A stretch of DNA of 64,000 nt from Loripinus fragilis. Its lineage: Eukaryota > Mollusca > Bivalvia > Lucinida > Lucinidae. The translations under genes were made by a program, and so were the position numbers. Where the stretch lies: positions 9,371,701 through 9,435,700 of the forward strand of contig OZ026531.1 in NCBI GenBank assembly GCA_964019695.1, given 5' to 3'. The notes below the pieces were generated by a model. It ran no database searches, was not told the DNA's origin, and worked only from the letters and a program-made list of their open reading frames with translations. Of this stretch, positions 11,835 through 24,200 are shown piece by piece (the first letter of the stretch is position 1; each line of letters begins with the position of its first letter).

Positions 11835-12320
11835 GAACAGTTCTAAGTGAAACTATTTTTGCGGATACTCATTGGAAGCATCTCAATGAGACTCAAAAGA
11901 ACTTTTAGGACCAAAAACAAATGTTTAAACTGATGAGTAAGAAAGTATTTACATTTTAATCTGGAAATTTTGTTAACCTTGAATTAAGGCTAGATTTTTT
12001 TTACAGTTTTAAAGTGTAGACCAGATGATAGTTGTTAAGAACCGGAATGAGGTTAAACTATTGTCACAAACATTTTTTCTACTGTTATCGGCACTGGATT
12101 TTAACCGTAATGATGACAATTAGTGTTTTTGTTTTGTCGGTATAACGTACATGCACTTACTGTTTGTTGATTAACACATCATTAGGTCTTTAGTTGAGAA
12201 TGCGTACCAAAAAATTGATTTCCTTATTTCTCAACCAAAACATATGTTTTGGGTACTCAAAAGAACAGTCTCAATGAGACGGTTCTTTTGAGCACCCAAA
12301 ACATATTTTCAAAATGTTGG
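11835..12320. mobile_element. Two P1 MITE copies
   Basis: The first copy (11835-11950) is degraded. The second (12215-12320) is a clear hairpin: TTTCTCAACCAAAACATATG, then GGGTACTCAAAAGAAC, a centre CTCAATGAGAC, and the mirrored GTTCTTTTGAGCACCC with AAAACATA. Confidence 0.75.
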
Positions 12321-12464
12321 ATTAGAAAATATTAACAATTTTGCGCTCAAAAATTGTGTTTATCTAAACCTATGCACAATTAATGGATACTTCTTAATTC
12401 CAATCTTGAGTTTGCAAATTGGGATAAGTCTGACTGGACTAGGGACCAGACTTCATGTTGTATG

Positions 12465-12900
12465 AATAGTGTGTTATTTGTTGCCATGGAAACTAGGCAT
12501 ATGATTTTGCAAAGTGTTTAATTTTTGAATCATGCAATTCAAGAGTTACACTATAAGTATGATGTTATGGACTAACTGTAGTAAGTTATAAAAAAATGCA
12601 AAAAATTGATCTCAAAATGGCTAAAATAGCAAAATTAGGCAAAACATCTTTGGTAGTGTGTTATTTGTTGCCATGGCAACAAGGCATATGATTTTGCAAA
12701 GCATTTTATTTTTGAATAACACCGAACAAGAGTTGCTCTTTATGTATAATGATAAGACATATGCATATCAGTCTTCAAAAGTTGCCATAAATTGGCCCCA
12801 AAACACCAAAAAATACAATTTTTGAATTTTGCTCTTCAGTGGTGTACTGTTTGTTGCCACGGCAATGGCATAGGCAATTATTCAATTTCTTGGCGTAAAT
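12465..12900 (+). repeat. Three-copy ~187-bp tandem repeat
   Basis: The phrase GTGTGTTATTTGTTGCCATG or a variant recurs near 12466, 12655 and about 12841. Each is followed in the first two copies by GGCATATGATTTTGCAAAG. The copies are diverged. No coding signal; 12901-13320 adds nothing recognisable. Confidence 0.7.
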
Positions 12901-13324
12901 GATAAAATTTGTGTTGTTTGTTCGTATTATTTGTGTTTTTGTCTTTATGATGGAAGGCAGTTGTGTGTAATATTTGACTGAATTTAGGCAATTTCAGTTG
13001 ATTCATTGTACCATTTTGGCTTAAATATTAGTTTTCGTTGCTATTGTTACCAAGATGATGATAATACAAAATAAAATTATTTTTTCTTGTGCTCCATTAT
13101 AACCTTCTTGTGATATCAAAATCAACCAAATTTGTTGACCATCATGTAAAGTCACCTGCATGATTTTTATCTAAACGGGCACTTAATTATTACTCACGAC
13201 ATCATGCTCAATAGGAAAAGTGAAAATTTATTGGTTTTCCCAAGCCCTGACAAGATACTGAATGATGTATTTTGGTAATTCCCCCAAAATAGGAATACGA
13301 TATTTAGATTAAATTGTATATTAA

Positions 13325-14055
13325 AAAATCTGGCATTAACAATCTCAAAGTTTTGTTTTCATTTCATAGACTTTTGTATAACCTTTAAAGAAAAATGAAA
13401 AAAAATTGGGGGTCACCAGACTTATTTTCTTTCAGGAGAGCAAAAATTACCCCTACCCCCTCATATTTTGAGGATAAATCAATATAAAACGCTATGGAGT
13501 GTATTTCTAAAAAATCTGGCATTAACAATCTCAAAGGTTTGTTTTTATTTCAAAGACTTTTATATAACCTTTTAGAAAAAAAGAATACAAAATGGGGGTC
13601 ACCAGACGAATATTTTTCCAGGAGAGCAAAATTTACCCCTACCGCCACATATTTTGAGGATAATTCAATATAAAACGCTATGGAGTGTACTTTTAAAAAT
13701 CTGGCATTAACAGTCTCAAAGGTTTGTTTTCATTCCATAGACTTTTATATAACCTTTTAGAAAAAACGAATAAAAAATGGGGGTCACCAAACTAATTTTC
13801 GTTTAGGAGAGCAAAATTTACCCCTACATATTTTGAGGATAATTCAATATAAAACGGTATGGAGTGTACTTTTAAAAAATCTGGCATTAACAATCTCAAA
13901 GTTTTGTTTTTATTACATGGACATTATCCTTTTAGAAAAACTAATAAAAAATGGGGGTCACCAGACTAATTTTCGTTTAGGAGAGCAAAATTTAAACCTA
14001 CCCCGACATATTTTGAGGATACTTCAATATAAAACGTTATGGAGCGTACTTTTTG
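13325..14055 (+). repeat. Four-copy ~183-bp tandem satellite
   Basis: TCTGGCATTAACAATCTCAA (or CAGTCTC) recurs at 13329, 13515, 13700 and 13880. Each unit also has GGGGGTCACCA, GGAGAGCAAAATTTACCCCT and AATATAAAACGCTATGGAG. The homogeneity points to recent amplification. The short frame at 13833-14084 is a by-product. Confidence 0.85.
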
Positions 14056-14147
14056 TCATTTATATCGATTTATATTACTGGTAGGAAGTAATTAATTATT
14101 ATGAAACTGAAAAAGAAGAAGAAGAAAAACAATGTTTAATAGGTGCC

Positions 14148-14232
14148 CACCAAGGAATTAATCCTGGTCCGCTGGTTTAAGAGTCCGACGCGCTAACAAC
14201 TAAGCTACAAGGTCAGATCGGGCGCCACCCAG
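14148..14232 (-). mobile_element. tRNA-like sequence, probable SINE relic
   Basis: On the minus strand TAGCTTAGTTGTTAGCGCG resembles a D-arm with A box, and GGACTCTTAAACC resembles a Lys(CTT)-type anticodon arm. The B box GGATTAATTCC is poor. It is probably a decayed tRNA-derived SINE head, not a working tRNA gene. Confidence 0.4.
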
Positions 14233-15143
14233 ATTAACCTTGTTGGACACACAATCCGAGTACTGGCCATATTCGTATTCGCATACATAGTATAAACTTG
14301 ATACTATCATTGTATATTGGTTGAATTCGCCAGATCTATTTTTATCAGTGTTTGGTACTGAGACGATCATTCATAATAACGGTTCAATAGATATTTCGGA
14401 CACATTTTAGTTACTTTATTTTGTCCAGAAAATGCGGAAATATCCACCAGACGTAAACGTATCTGAAACCTGTAGTGATGCGAATTTGAAAATTTGAAAG
14501 ACGGGACCCAGACAACTTTCGGAATTCCCCGTTTCCCGCCGCAGGAATGATGCGTGTGGACAATACCCGAAATTGCCCTTAATGAGTTTATATTTATGCC
14601 AGTCAGAAATTTAGTTTTTCAGCAAAGCACGAGCGAGTAGCCGTTAAACGTGATTTCCAAAGGTATATCTAACGATATACCTCCCCAACTGAAAACTTTG
14701 AATATGGTTATCCCCATTCTAAGACACTCCCGCAGTTTTGTCTGAATCCAGCAAAATGTGATAGACTATGACCTAATTAATGACATCAATCTAAATCCGA
14801 CAGTATATCGCAGGATATACTGTCGCAAATACTTGACGTTATCGACATCAGACATCGCGTTACAAAAACAAGTGCATTAGAATTTGACATAAACATAATA
14901 CATAATGATGAATCAATGGATACCAAAGAGCAGAGGCGGCCTCTCTGTCGCTGTGTGGTTTCCTGTCAGTTACATGCTTACGTTTATGTAACCACTTAAC
15001 ACAAATGAGGGTAGAAATGGTTTTATAGCTTTATCAACGCCTCTAACGCATGCCAAGACTGATGCAAATGACTTTTTGCTATAATCTGCCTGACATTCTG
15101 AGAAAATAAGACCCTAAATTTCCTAAGCTGTTACTAGTTTCAG
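14233..15143. other. Upstream or intronic DNA before the first ZP exon
   Basis: No exon was recognised. Two perfect short hairpins share a GATATAC arm: 14662-14681 (8-bp stem, loop TAAC) and 14798-14825 (12-bp stem CGACAGTATATC, loop GCAG). The missing upstream ZP exon must end one base into a codon. None was identified here. Confidence 0.5.
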
Positions 15144-15298
15144 TTGAGTCAGTGAGTTGTAATGGCGATGGGACAGAGACAGTAGTTGTCAGTAAGGCTC
15201 AGGACAAGTGGATTAGGATATCAGAATGCGATGAAACACATCACGTTGGAAGTAACGAAGAAGACTATACCATTACTTTCGGATGTGGTGTCGGCATA
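15144..15298 (+). CDS. ZP gene exon a: start of ZP-N
   Basis: Acceptor TTACTAGTTTCAG, donor GTGAGT. The exon enters with two bases of a split codon and leaves in phase 0. It encodes ESVSCNGDGTETVVVSKAQD, then SECDE and TITFGCGVGI, holding three of the four ZP-N cysteines. An alternative acceptor at 15127 would add a few residues but has a poor pyrimidine tract. Confidence 0.82.
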
Positions 15299-18200
15299 GT
15301 GAGTATCATATTGTCACGACAAAACCTGTCTTCGTGGTTTCCGTCAAAGAGAGACTCAAAACAGTCTCCTCAGCTACAGAGACTGGCTAGAAAATTGAAC
15401 TTTCGCTTGTGGCAAGCTTAGATATGGTGCTTTCCGAAAAGCCAATAATAAAGGCGCTGACTAGACTGCGCGAATGCGCAGGCTGGTTTGCGCTTTTGTT
15501 ATTCGCAAACTCCCGAAGACAGGTTTTCTCGCGTCGAGGCCCATATTGTATTGTTTAGCAGACAACCCTGTGTCATTATGAAAGTGGGCGTGGCTCAATA
15601 AGCGTGTTACCAACGCGTCTCCTATGATGGCTGTGGACCCCTGCACCTCATCAACAAGTGCGATAATTTGGTCATCTCTATCCGCTTCATGTAGCACTGC
15701 CGCCAATCCAGCTCCTTCATTGCATATACGAGTGGGAACAAACTTTCTATTTCGTAATTTTGAGAGCAAAATTAAGAAATCAAGCAATGCTATTTGAGGA
15801 ACTACTCATTGAGCTTTCCGACACTGATATCAGTTTTCACAGGATATTCTGCTTCACAGTTTAAAATGGTTTGTAATGAAGAAAAGGGTTATTTTCTCAA
15901 CTTCAACACAGATTGTAGAATCAGTTTTTGTGCCAGGGCACGCTACTTGAGGTATGCTGAAGGAAGATACCAAGGTCATCGAATAGCATTTTCAGATTTC
16001 TAAAATGTTGTACTGGTAAAGAAAAATAGCGATTTTGCTGAATTAAAGGTCCATCTCCATCATAGATAGTAGGTACCTCTTCTTCATAACACAGTATTGA
16101 TTTTATGCAATGAAGGAGCTGGATTGGTGGAGCTATGACGTTGACAGATACGCTACCAGTAAGTTATGAATATGTTCTGTGCGTTCTACACACGTTTTAA
16201 ATACGCTAAGTTCTGACTATGTCAGGGAAAACGTTGAATACGCCATTGAACGTCTGATATTAGTTACACATAAGACTGAAGTAGGTTGCATGCATGTTAG
16301 AAATACGCTACGCATACGCTGTACACAAACGCTACACAAGCGTTCAACGGGCTATGACGTATTATAACGTATGCAAACGTGTGAATACCTACCATCAAAG
16401 TGTGTTTATTTATGCACACCTTACGTGTTCCGTACATCTAACATATGGCCAAGCAATACGTTGGCATACGCTAGAGTTTTATCCATGCACAATATGTTGG
16501 ACCCATTCCGCGTATGACAACGTACCTAATCTGCGTCCACAACGTACTTGCTGAATTTCTCATACGTCGGTAAACTTTGATGCTATACGTCGTAGTGTGG
16601 CAGGGCCTTTATCATTTTCGATTATACTAAAAATAGTGAGGATGATCAGGAAATACCACAATCACAAACTGCAAACAAACCCGTGGCATCATGAGGAAGA
16701 GCCACACAAAAATCATCAGACACCAGGAGGACAAACAAAGCCTAGTAACCAGCTCTCTCTTACCCATCAAGATGATTGCAAAACTAGAATGGACACGAAG
16801 TAACACACACCAAAGCATAGAACAATTACAGAATCCCACAATAACAATCAACAACGAATCAACAACAACAGAACCACCGCCTTAGAACAGACAGCAGCCA
16901 AACTTACTGGGAGGGGGGCTCTAATGTATTTTACTGGTACCAAATCTTCGCCCTATATTATGATGTTGTCGAAACACACAAAATATTGCGCTCGCATGAA
17001 GGATTCCTAACTATTGCATAAGAAGTTATTGTTTTTATTCTTGTATCTAGAATGATCAACGCAGGATCACAGTATCTGATCACGAGGACGGTGGTGACGA
17101 GAATGCGATTGCTGTGGCATTTACTTGTGGATCTACTGCAGGCGGCGGTCCAGTGACTGGAGTCTTTGTCCTCGATAGTGTAGCCGTGTACGTATATTAT
17201 ATTACTTGACTTTTCGCTTACTGTAAAGGCGGCGACTCATGCATGCGTACATGTAGTCAGGACTGGTCAACCTTAGGCATAGGGAAAACCTGAAAATGAG
17301 GCGTGGTTTTACTCAAAAGTAACTGTATCATCTTGCGCCATTATCTCAGTATAGACGCAAAACACAGTATTTAGTCCTTAAAGGCATATATTTTGTGATA
17401 TATGGAATCATTAGTGAATTTACTGATAAGGGACAGTTTCAGTATCTCACAAACTTAAAGGGGCCTAAAGAGGGGACTTACCTGTATACAACACAATTTC
17501 TTTCACTAAGATAAAGATCAGTATTTTATCAGAAAATATCTAATCCCTTCAAGGGACCACTTTATTGCCCCCTGTAAGGAAGTCATAATCACCTAATAAA
17601 GATTAGCCTTTGATCTGTCCAGTATGACCCCTGGAGAGAATCATAATGAGTGGTACCAGTATTATTGCTAAATTGCTATGTCTTTAAAACGCCAGCAAAA
17701 TAACTGCATCTGAAAATGTCTATTTAACATAAGCAGGGAGGCAAACATTGTGGAACAAGATCAGACTGCTCCTATAAGAGCAGTCTGATCTGAGTCCACA
17801 CTGTTTATCTATGAGGCTTCAAATAGTTTAGTGGACGAAAAAAAACATACATTTTGTGATTATGCGCTTTAAGGGTTAATAAATGTGAGTTCAGTGTGTA
17901 TACGGTTAGGATTTTCATGAAATGCACGCACGTTTCCGCGGCTCAAAAAGCTTATTAACCATGTTAACGCTTTACCAAATTATAAATGATACCTGATTTC
18001 CCTTCCTTAGCAGGTGGAATAGCCGAACCACACCTAGATATGAATATTAAAGTTGCCGCCTTTTACAGTAAGCAAAAAGTCTAATTATACATTTTAGCTG
18101 GTTCGTATCCAGCATAAGATAGAAGTTGGCATGTGCGTACATCGAAGAATCAATTTAATCTGTACATCCACGCATTTTAATCAGAGACTTAGATTTTCAC

Positions 18201-21200
18201 CTAAGGAAACGGTAGACACTGTATAACTTCACTTTTTGCTTACTGTAAAGGCGGCAACTATAATATACTCCTCAAAATAATTGAAGGACCAATACTATCA
18301 ATTATAACATTGATGCATTTTGTGTAGAAGGTATTACGAAAACCAATTTTACGATCTAGCCTAAATTTTTCAGACATCTTTGACGCCTTATTGCCAAGTG
18401 AAACATCAAAAAGAAAGTGGTAGAAAATGTTACTAACAATGATTTTTTGTCATTTTAAAACTTGACCTAAATGTATTGGAATGCCATTTTTTGTGTGTGA
18501 TCCATGGACCACAGAAACGCACGAAGTTAATGAAAAGTGCTTGTAGATGCTGAAATCTCTGATTTCGCATGATTTTATGGCGTTGTAATCCCGTCGATAC
18601 CATCCACCTCTTCCTGTGAGAGAAAATTGCCCCATTTGGCTCTGGCGTAATGGCAATACTATAGATTCGGACACCTGCCTTTGGCGATTGTCTGTGAAAA
18701 TCTTTTAACGATTCGTCGGGACATCTTTCTAACACTCAACGGCATAGAATGACGATTGAAAATCTGATTCTTGATGGCCAAGTACACACATTGTTTGCAG
18801 TAAACAAAACAATGTCAAAACTCCATTGTCAGAGATGAAAATGCTTGCTTCCCAGTATATTGAAACTGTTTAAAGATTTTTTTGCATGTAAGCTGAACTG
18901 TTTAAAACAAAGTTTAGTTTGTCGACAATTTCATTCTACTCGAATGGCCACAGAAGAATTTCTTTACCCCACCCACTGCCTTTTGAAAGTGTGCTTTTGA
19001 GGGTATGTGCATTTGAGACACAATTATGGCAGAATTAGGCATGGGAATCGTTAACAATGATTCTTGATTTATGGGCATAAACAATAGAAAGATTTGGACC
19101 AAGTTTTACAGAATTTAAATGTTTGAGCTAATTATACGCACGTTCTAAAATCTTGGTCCTTTAATTATTTTGAGGATTATTTTGATTATATCTGGGTGTG
19201 GTTCGGCTATTTTATCTGCTAAGAAAGGGAAATCAGGTTTTATTTATAATTTGGTAAATAGTTATTAAGCTTTTTGAGCCGCGCAAACGTGCGTGCATTT
19301 TATGAAAATCCTAACCGTATACACACTGAACTCGCATTTATTAACCCTTAAAGTGCATAATCACAAAATGTATGTTTTTTGTCGTCCACTTAAATATTTG
19401 AAGCATCGTAGACAAACATTGAGGACCCAGGACTCCTACAGGAGCAGTCTGGTCTGAGTCCACAATGTTTGCCTCTATGCTTATGTTAAATAGACATTTT
19501 CAGATGCAGTTATTTTGCTGGCGTTTTAATGATTAAATAATGTGTTCTGCGTCTATACTGAGGTAATGGCGCAAGATGATATATTTACTTTTGAATAAAA
19601 CCGCGCCTCATTTTCAGCGTTTACCTACGTCTAAGGTTGGCCAGTTCTAAGTACGCATTCATGAGGCGCCGCCTTTACAGTGAGCGAAAAGTCAAGTAAT
19701 ACATCCACGTAATCTTATCAGAGACTGAGTTTTCCACCTGAGGAAACGGTAGACACTATACCCATAGAATGCCGATTGAAGATTCTGATCAGTCTGTGCA
19801 AATGCGCAGGCTGAACTGAATCTTCATTAGGCACACATGCCAACTTGTACCTATCGCTGGGCAGTGGCTCGTTTAAGAAATGGATTCACTTTTTTGGAAT
19901 TATCATGGAATCATGAATACTTCGGGTCTCTTGCTTTTAGTAAGTGAAGCCCGAAGGCTTCGCGTAAACTTTGCAAGAGAACAGAATTATCTATACTGAC
20001 GTCAACTAAAAACGCCTCACTCATTATCACTGATTTCTTAGCGATGATATACAAAAATGAACAGCCACGTACTGCTTCTTTATGTAGAGGTTGTGCGATT
20101 TTGGAAAATGATTTTAATTTGATATGTAGGTTACCCGTTATTCCGATGACGTCATACAGGCTCAACGTTCTCATTACGGCATTATGCATCATTCACTTAT
20201 GATTTCAATTTGAATTTGCACCAGTTTGTGCCGTAAATGTATTGCTAATCAATGAACAAATTTTGGATCATTTTTTCAAACAGTTGTGCTTGCGAGTAAT
20301 AACTTTATGAATTATGATGTCATATTAAAGACAGAATGTAAGGTCTGTTTACGAAACTTGTCAACAATCTCATTTGCTTAAAGTAATGGAAAAAAATGAT
20401 AAGGGAGTACATAAGGTAACATACACAAAATATGCCTACATAAAATTACGTTATTTAAGATGAGCTTTAACGTCCAATGGCCAGTCTTTTGTCTACGTTA
20501 ACGTCATCCAAAACGGCCGTCTGGAACACGTATCAGATTGCGTTTCCTCAGGAATCGTCGCTTGTTAAAGACTAAAGACTTTTGCAAGATGATTCTTAAC
20601 AATATTTTCACCCACTTTGCAAAGTCATGACTTTTAAGTTTTACTGAAATGCATGGCGAAACGGTGGGTGGGGTAAGCTGTATCGGTCAGCAGATGCATC
20701 CAAACATTGCCTGAACATTATAAACGCCTTTTTGGTGAAGTAGAGACTGTTTTACAGTGGCATTGCACGTTTTTCTTGTCAACGGATTGTGTCTGGAAAC
20801 AAAGCAAATGTGGCTAAAAGCTTGTGTCACACGAAACTGGTGACCCCTGTTTCAAACCGAGATCGTTTTCTCAGCCTCAAATATTCTTTCAGCAATTTTT
20901 TTTCATGAGATACGCTTGACTGATAAGACGTTATAATGAACATAAATTCATAAATATATTCTGATCAGTATAAAAGATATTCACGTTTACTTTTAGATGA
21001 GGCGTTTTTTCTTGACGTCAGTATATGATTCCATGAACATTCCAAAATGACTTGATTGCTTATATTTACATTTGATTATAAATATCTAAAATTTCAAAAT
21101 GATTTTTATTTTAGGAATCAAAACCGTTCTGTGTTTAAAATATAATCGTATTACCGGTTTAGTCGAAAAGCGGAATAGCCATCTGCTTGTTTTGCACGAG

Positions 21201-24200
21201 CGACTCAGGTGTGGCTCGCTGTCAATCATAATACCAGTGTCACTTCTGGCGAATGAGTTGGATATTCGAAGCGTAGAGCTTGGCAGCAGTCAATCAAATT
21301 TGTGTAATTCATGGGGCTATGAACGGTTGCAAAAGTCTAAAGATTCATTAAAGGATTGCTTCGAAAATGTAAATATTTATAATTCAAACACACCTCGCCT
21401 ATAGAGCCAACGGTAACAAACTGTGATATATCGCAATAATTCAGATAGCTGACGTCACTGGAAAATGACTTCATTCGTGGCGTTAGACGGCGTAACGTCG
21501 TTTTTACGCTTGAAAGACATTACAATTACATGTAGACGTATGCGACGTAGTCTAAGTATTGGCGGGAGTTCTTCAGTGCAATGGCGGAAAGTTGGAAAAA
21601 GCTGAAGACTTCGAATGTGTTTCCGTCGTTTATTCCGTGTTAGAATCGAAATAGATCAGCACCATAGCGTGAATTGTTGAGTAATAATTCACTGTTTGTC
21701 GGTCAGTTGTAAGAAGATAAATAACTCGCGCTGCGCGCTCGTGATTTGATCTTCTTTACAACTGACCTCCAAACAGTGAATTATTATTCAAAAATTCACT
21801 GCTGGAGCTGAACTATTTCTTAAATGAACCAATTCATGAGATTTTGGTACTTATTGCAAACGCGTAAAGTCACCCTATAAACATACAGACACAACTATCT
21901 AGTGTAACAGAATATCTGTGTAAGCGAGCAGGGAAGGCTCTCAGAGGGCGTGGTGCTCTGATGTTTTCATACATCCATAGGCTCGGACAATTTCTTTTAG
22001 TTCATAATTTAGATTTTCAATACTTTGGGCTTTCAGAAAAATTAATAGTGTTTGGGGTGTGAAGATTTTGTGGATATTTTAGGGGGTAATCACCAAACCA
22101 AACTAAATTTAGGGGTCATTTCTATGTGTTTTATGGTGTTTTTTAAGGTAAATGTAAAAAATGGGGAAAATTTGGGTTGCAAACATTTCAAATATTTTTG
22201 GGGGATGCTTGATTTTTCTGATATTTTTGGGGGTTAAACAGTAGATGCTGGGTCCAAGCTACTCGTCGATGCGATAAGCACCAATGTCTCATGTGTTGGC
22301 CTAAAATATATTAGAGCCACGACACGTGATTTCAAACAATGTGGCGTTTTGACAAGTGTTGACTCCGACGAGCCTGTGCAGCCTCCTTTTAAGCTTAGAC
22401 ACTCCAAATGATGTTCAGTCAGTAGCTGAACATTCATGGAATATCCTAGCGACAAACAAAGACTATGATCAGACTGCGCGTATGCGCAGGCTGATCTGAG
22501 GCTTTGCTGGTCGCACATACCACATTGTTGGAAATCTCATGTCACGGCTCAATTTTTCTGTTAGTCTAATCTCCTCAGTAAGTAACCAAAGGCGAATAAA
22601 TATTAAAAATCCAATGAAGCTGAAGGTGCTGGTTATGTATCAATTCATGAGACTTCTATGTCTAACCTCCTCAGAAAGGAACCAAATCCGCATACAGGAT
22701 AAAAATGCTAAGATGTCCTCTGGGGTTCTATTTATGTATCAATTCATGAGACATGCATAATGCATATGCATAAAGTATTATAGTGTATTCCCATTTGTAA
22801 TAAGTGCCAAAAATTGCATGGCATAAAATCATCATATCTCAATTCAAGGACATAACATAAATAGTGAGTGAGTATGATCAGGAAATACCACATGGCATGG
22901 TGAGGAAGAGCAACACAACAATCACAAGACACCAGGAAAACAAACTAAGCAAAGCAACCAGCTCTCTTTTCCCCATCAAGATGATTGCAAAACTGGAATG
23001 GACATAAGTAGCGCACAACAAAACATAGAACAGTAACAGAATCCCACAATAGAAGTAGCAATCAACAACGGATCACCAACAACATAACCACCACTTGGGT
23101 TGCCTATATAGGTCATGTTAGTGATATTCTCACTTGAACCGAAGGTGTATCTCTCGTTTGTATGGCACTGTTTTAGCTGTTTTTCCATTAATTAACAAAC
23201 AATTACCATATGACGTCGCGTCTGGGAGTAAAATAACGCCATGCAATAAAATCGATAAAACACTAGTGGTTTATAGATTTTCCGGAAACGTTATGACGTC
23301 CTTAACAAGGTTGCGTACATAATGAAAAATAATAGCGTTTTACTTCAAAGTAATATTCGTGTCATATGATAAATAGAATCTAGCATTCGTGCTCTTGTAT
23401 TATTGTATTTATTAAACTCGTTGCGAAAAAGAGATAAAATGCTCGGCAAGCCTCGCATTTTATCTCTTTTCCCCAACTCGTTTAATAAATTCAATAAAAC
23501 ATGAGCACCCATGTAAGATCCTCTATTTAAATATGAGCACTCATGTAAGATCCTCTATTTATCATAATTATGACGTCGCGTCTGGGAGTGAAATAACGCC
23601 ATGCAATAAAATCGATAAACCACTCATGTAAGATCCTCTATGTAAATTTCAGAGAAAGGACGACTCAGGCCTTTTTAACTGGACGTTTTGAACCCAACTT
23701 AGTAGTTGGTATAGTTGATGCCCAAGAAAACCCCGTGACAGAAGCTGATATAGGGGATGAGGTGATATTCTTTGCAATGCTTGATAATGTTGAAAGTTTC
23801 ACAGACGGTATGTATTCATTGTCAAATATAGTTAAGATCCAGCTATACAATTTCAAAACTATTCTATAGCCATTTTAATAGTATAAATAACACTATTGAC
23901 TTGTATTCCAAACGGTGATGATATTTGCTGTCTCTGTTTTAAGCTTTTGGAATCAAGAAACTTAATTGGTAATTCCATATATGATAGCTTTGTCATACAA
24001 AATCTAATTTCATAAAAATAATGTTAATGTTCTGCGCACTTTTCAAAGGGTCAAAAATTATGTATACTACCACAAAACGCTTTGAGATTTGAGGCATGAC
24101 TGTAACAGTAAATGTATTGAATGTATCGAGGGTCATTACTTAGAGGTCGTGGTAGAAGTATTGATATTGGACATTTTGCTATTTTTTGTAAACAAACAAT

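Noticed and set aside
13325..14055. CRISPR-like array
   Set aside because: The ~183-bp units are contiguous tandem copies without spacers, in a eukaryotic sequence. The 75-bp and 165-bp arrays were rejected for the same reason.
15152..15421. Reading straight through from the first ZP exon as one ORF
   Set aside because: The frame runs past a strong GTGAGT donor into a P5 MITE, while the spliced reading continues in phase to the next exon.
23665..23856. 63-codon minus-strand frame over ZP exon c
   Set aside because: It is the shadow of the plus-strand exon, which has matching splice sites and phase.
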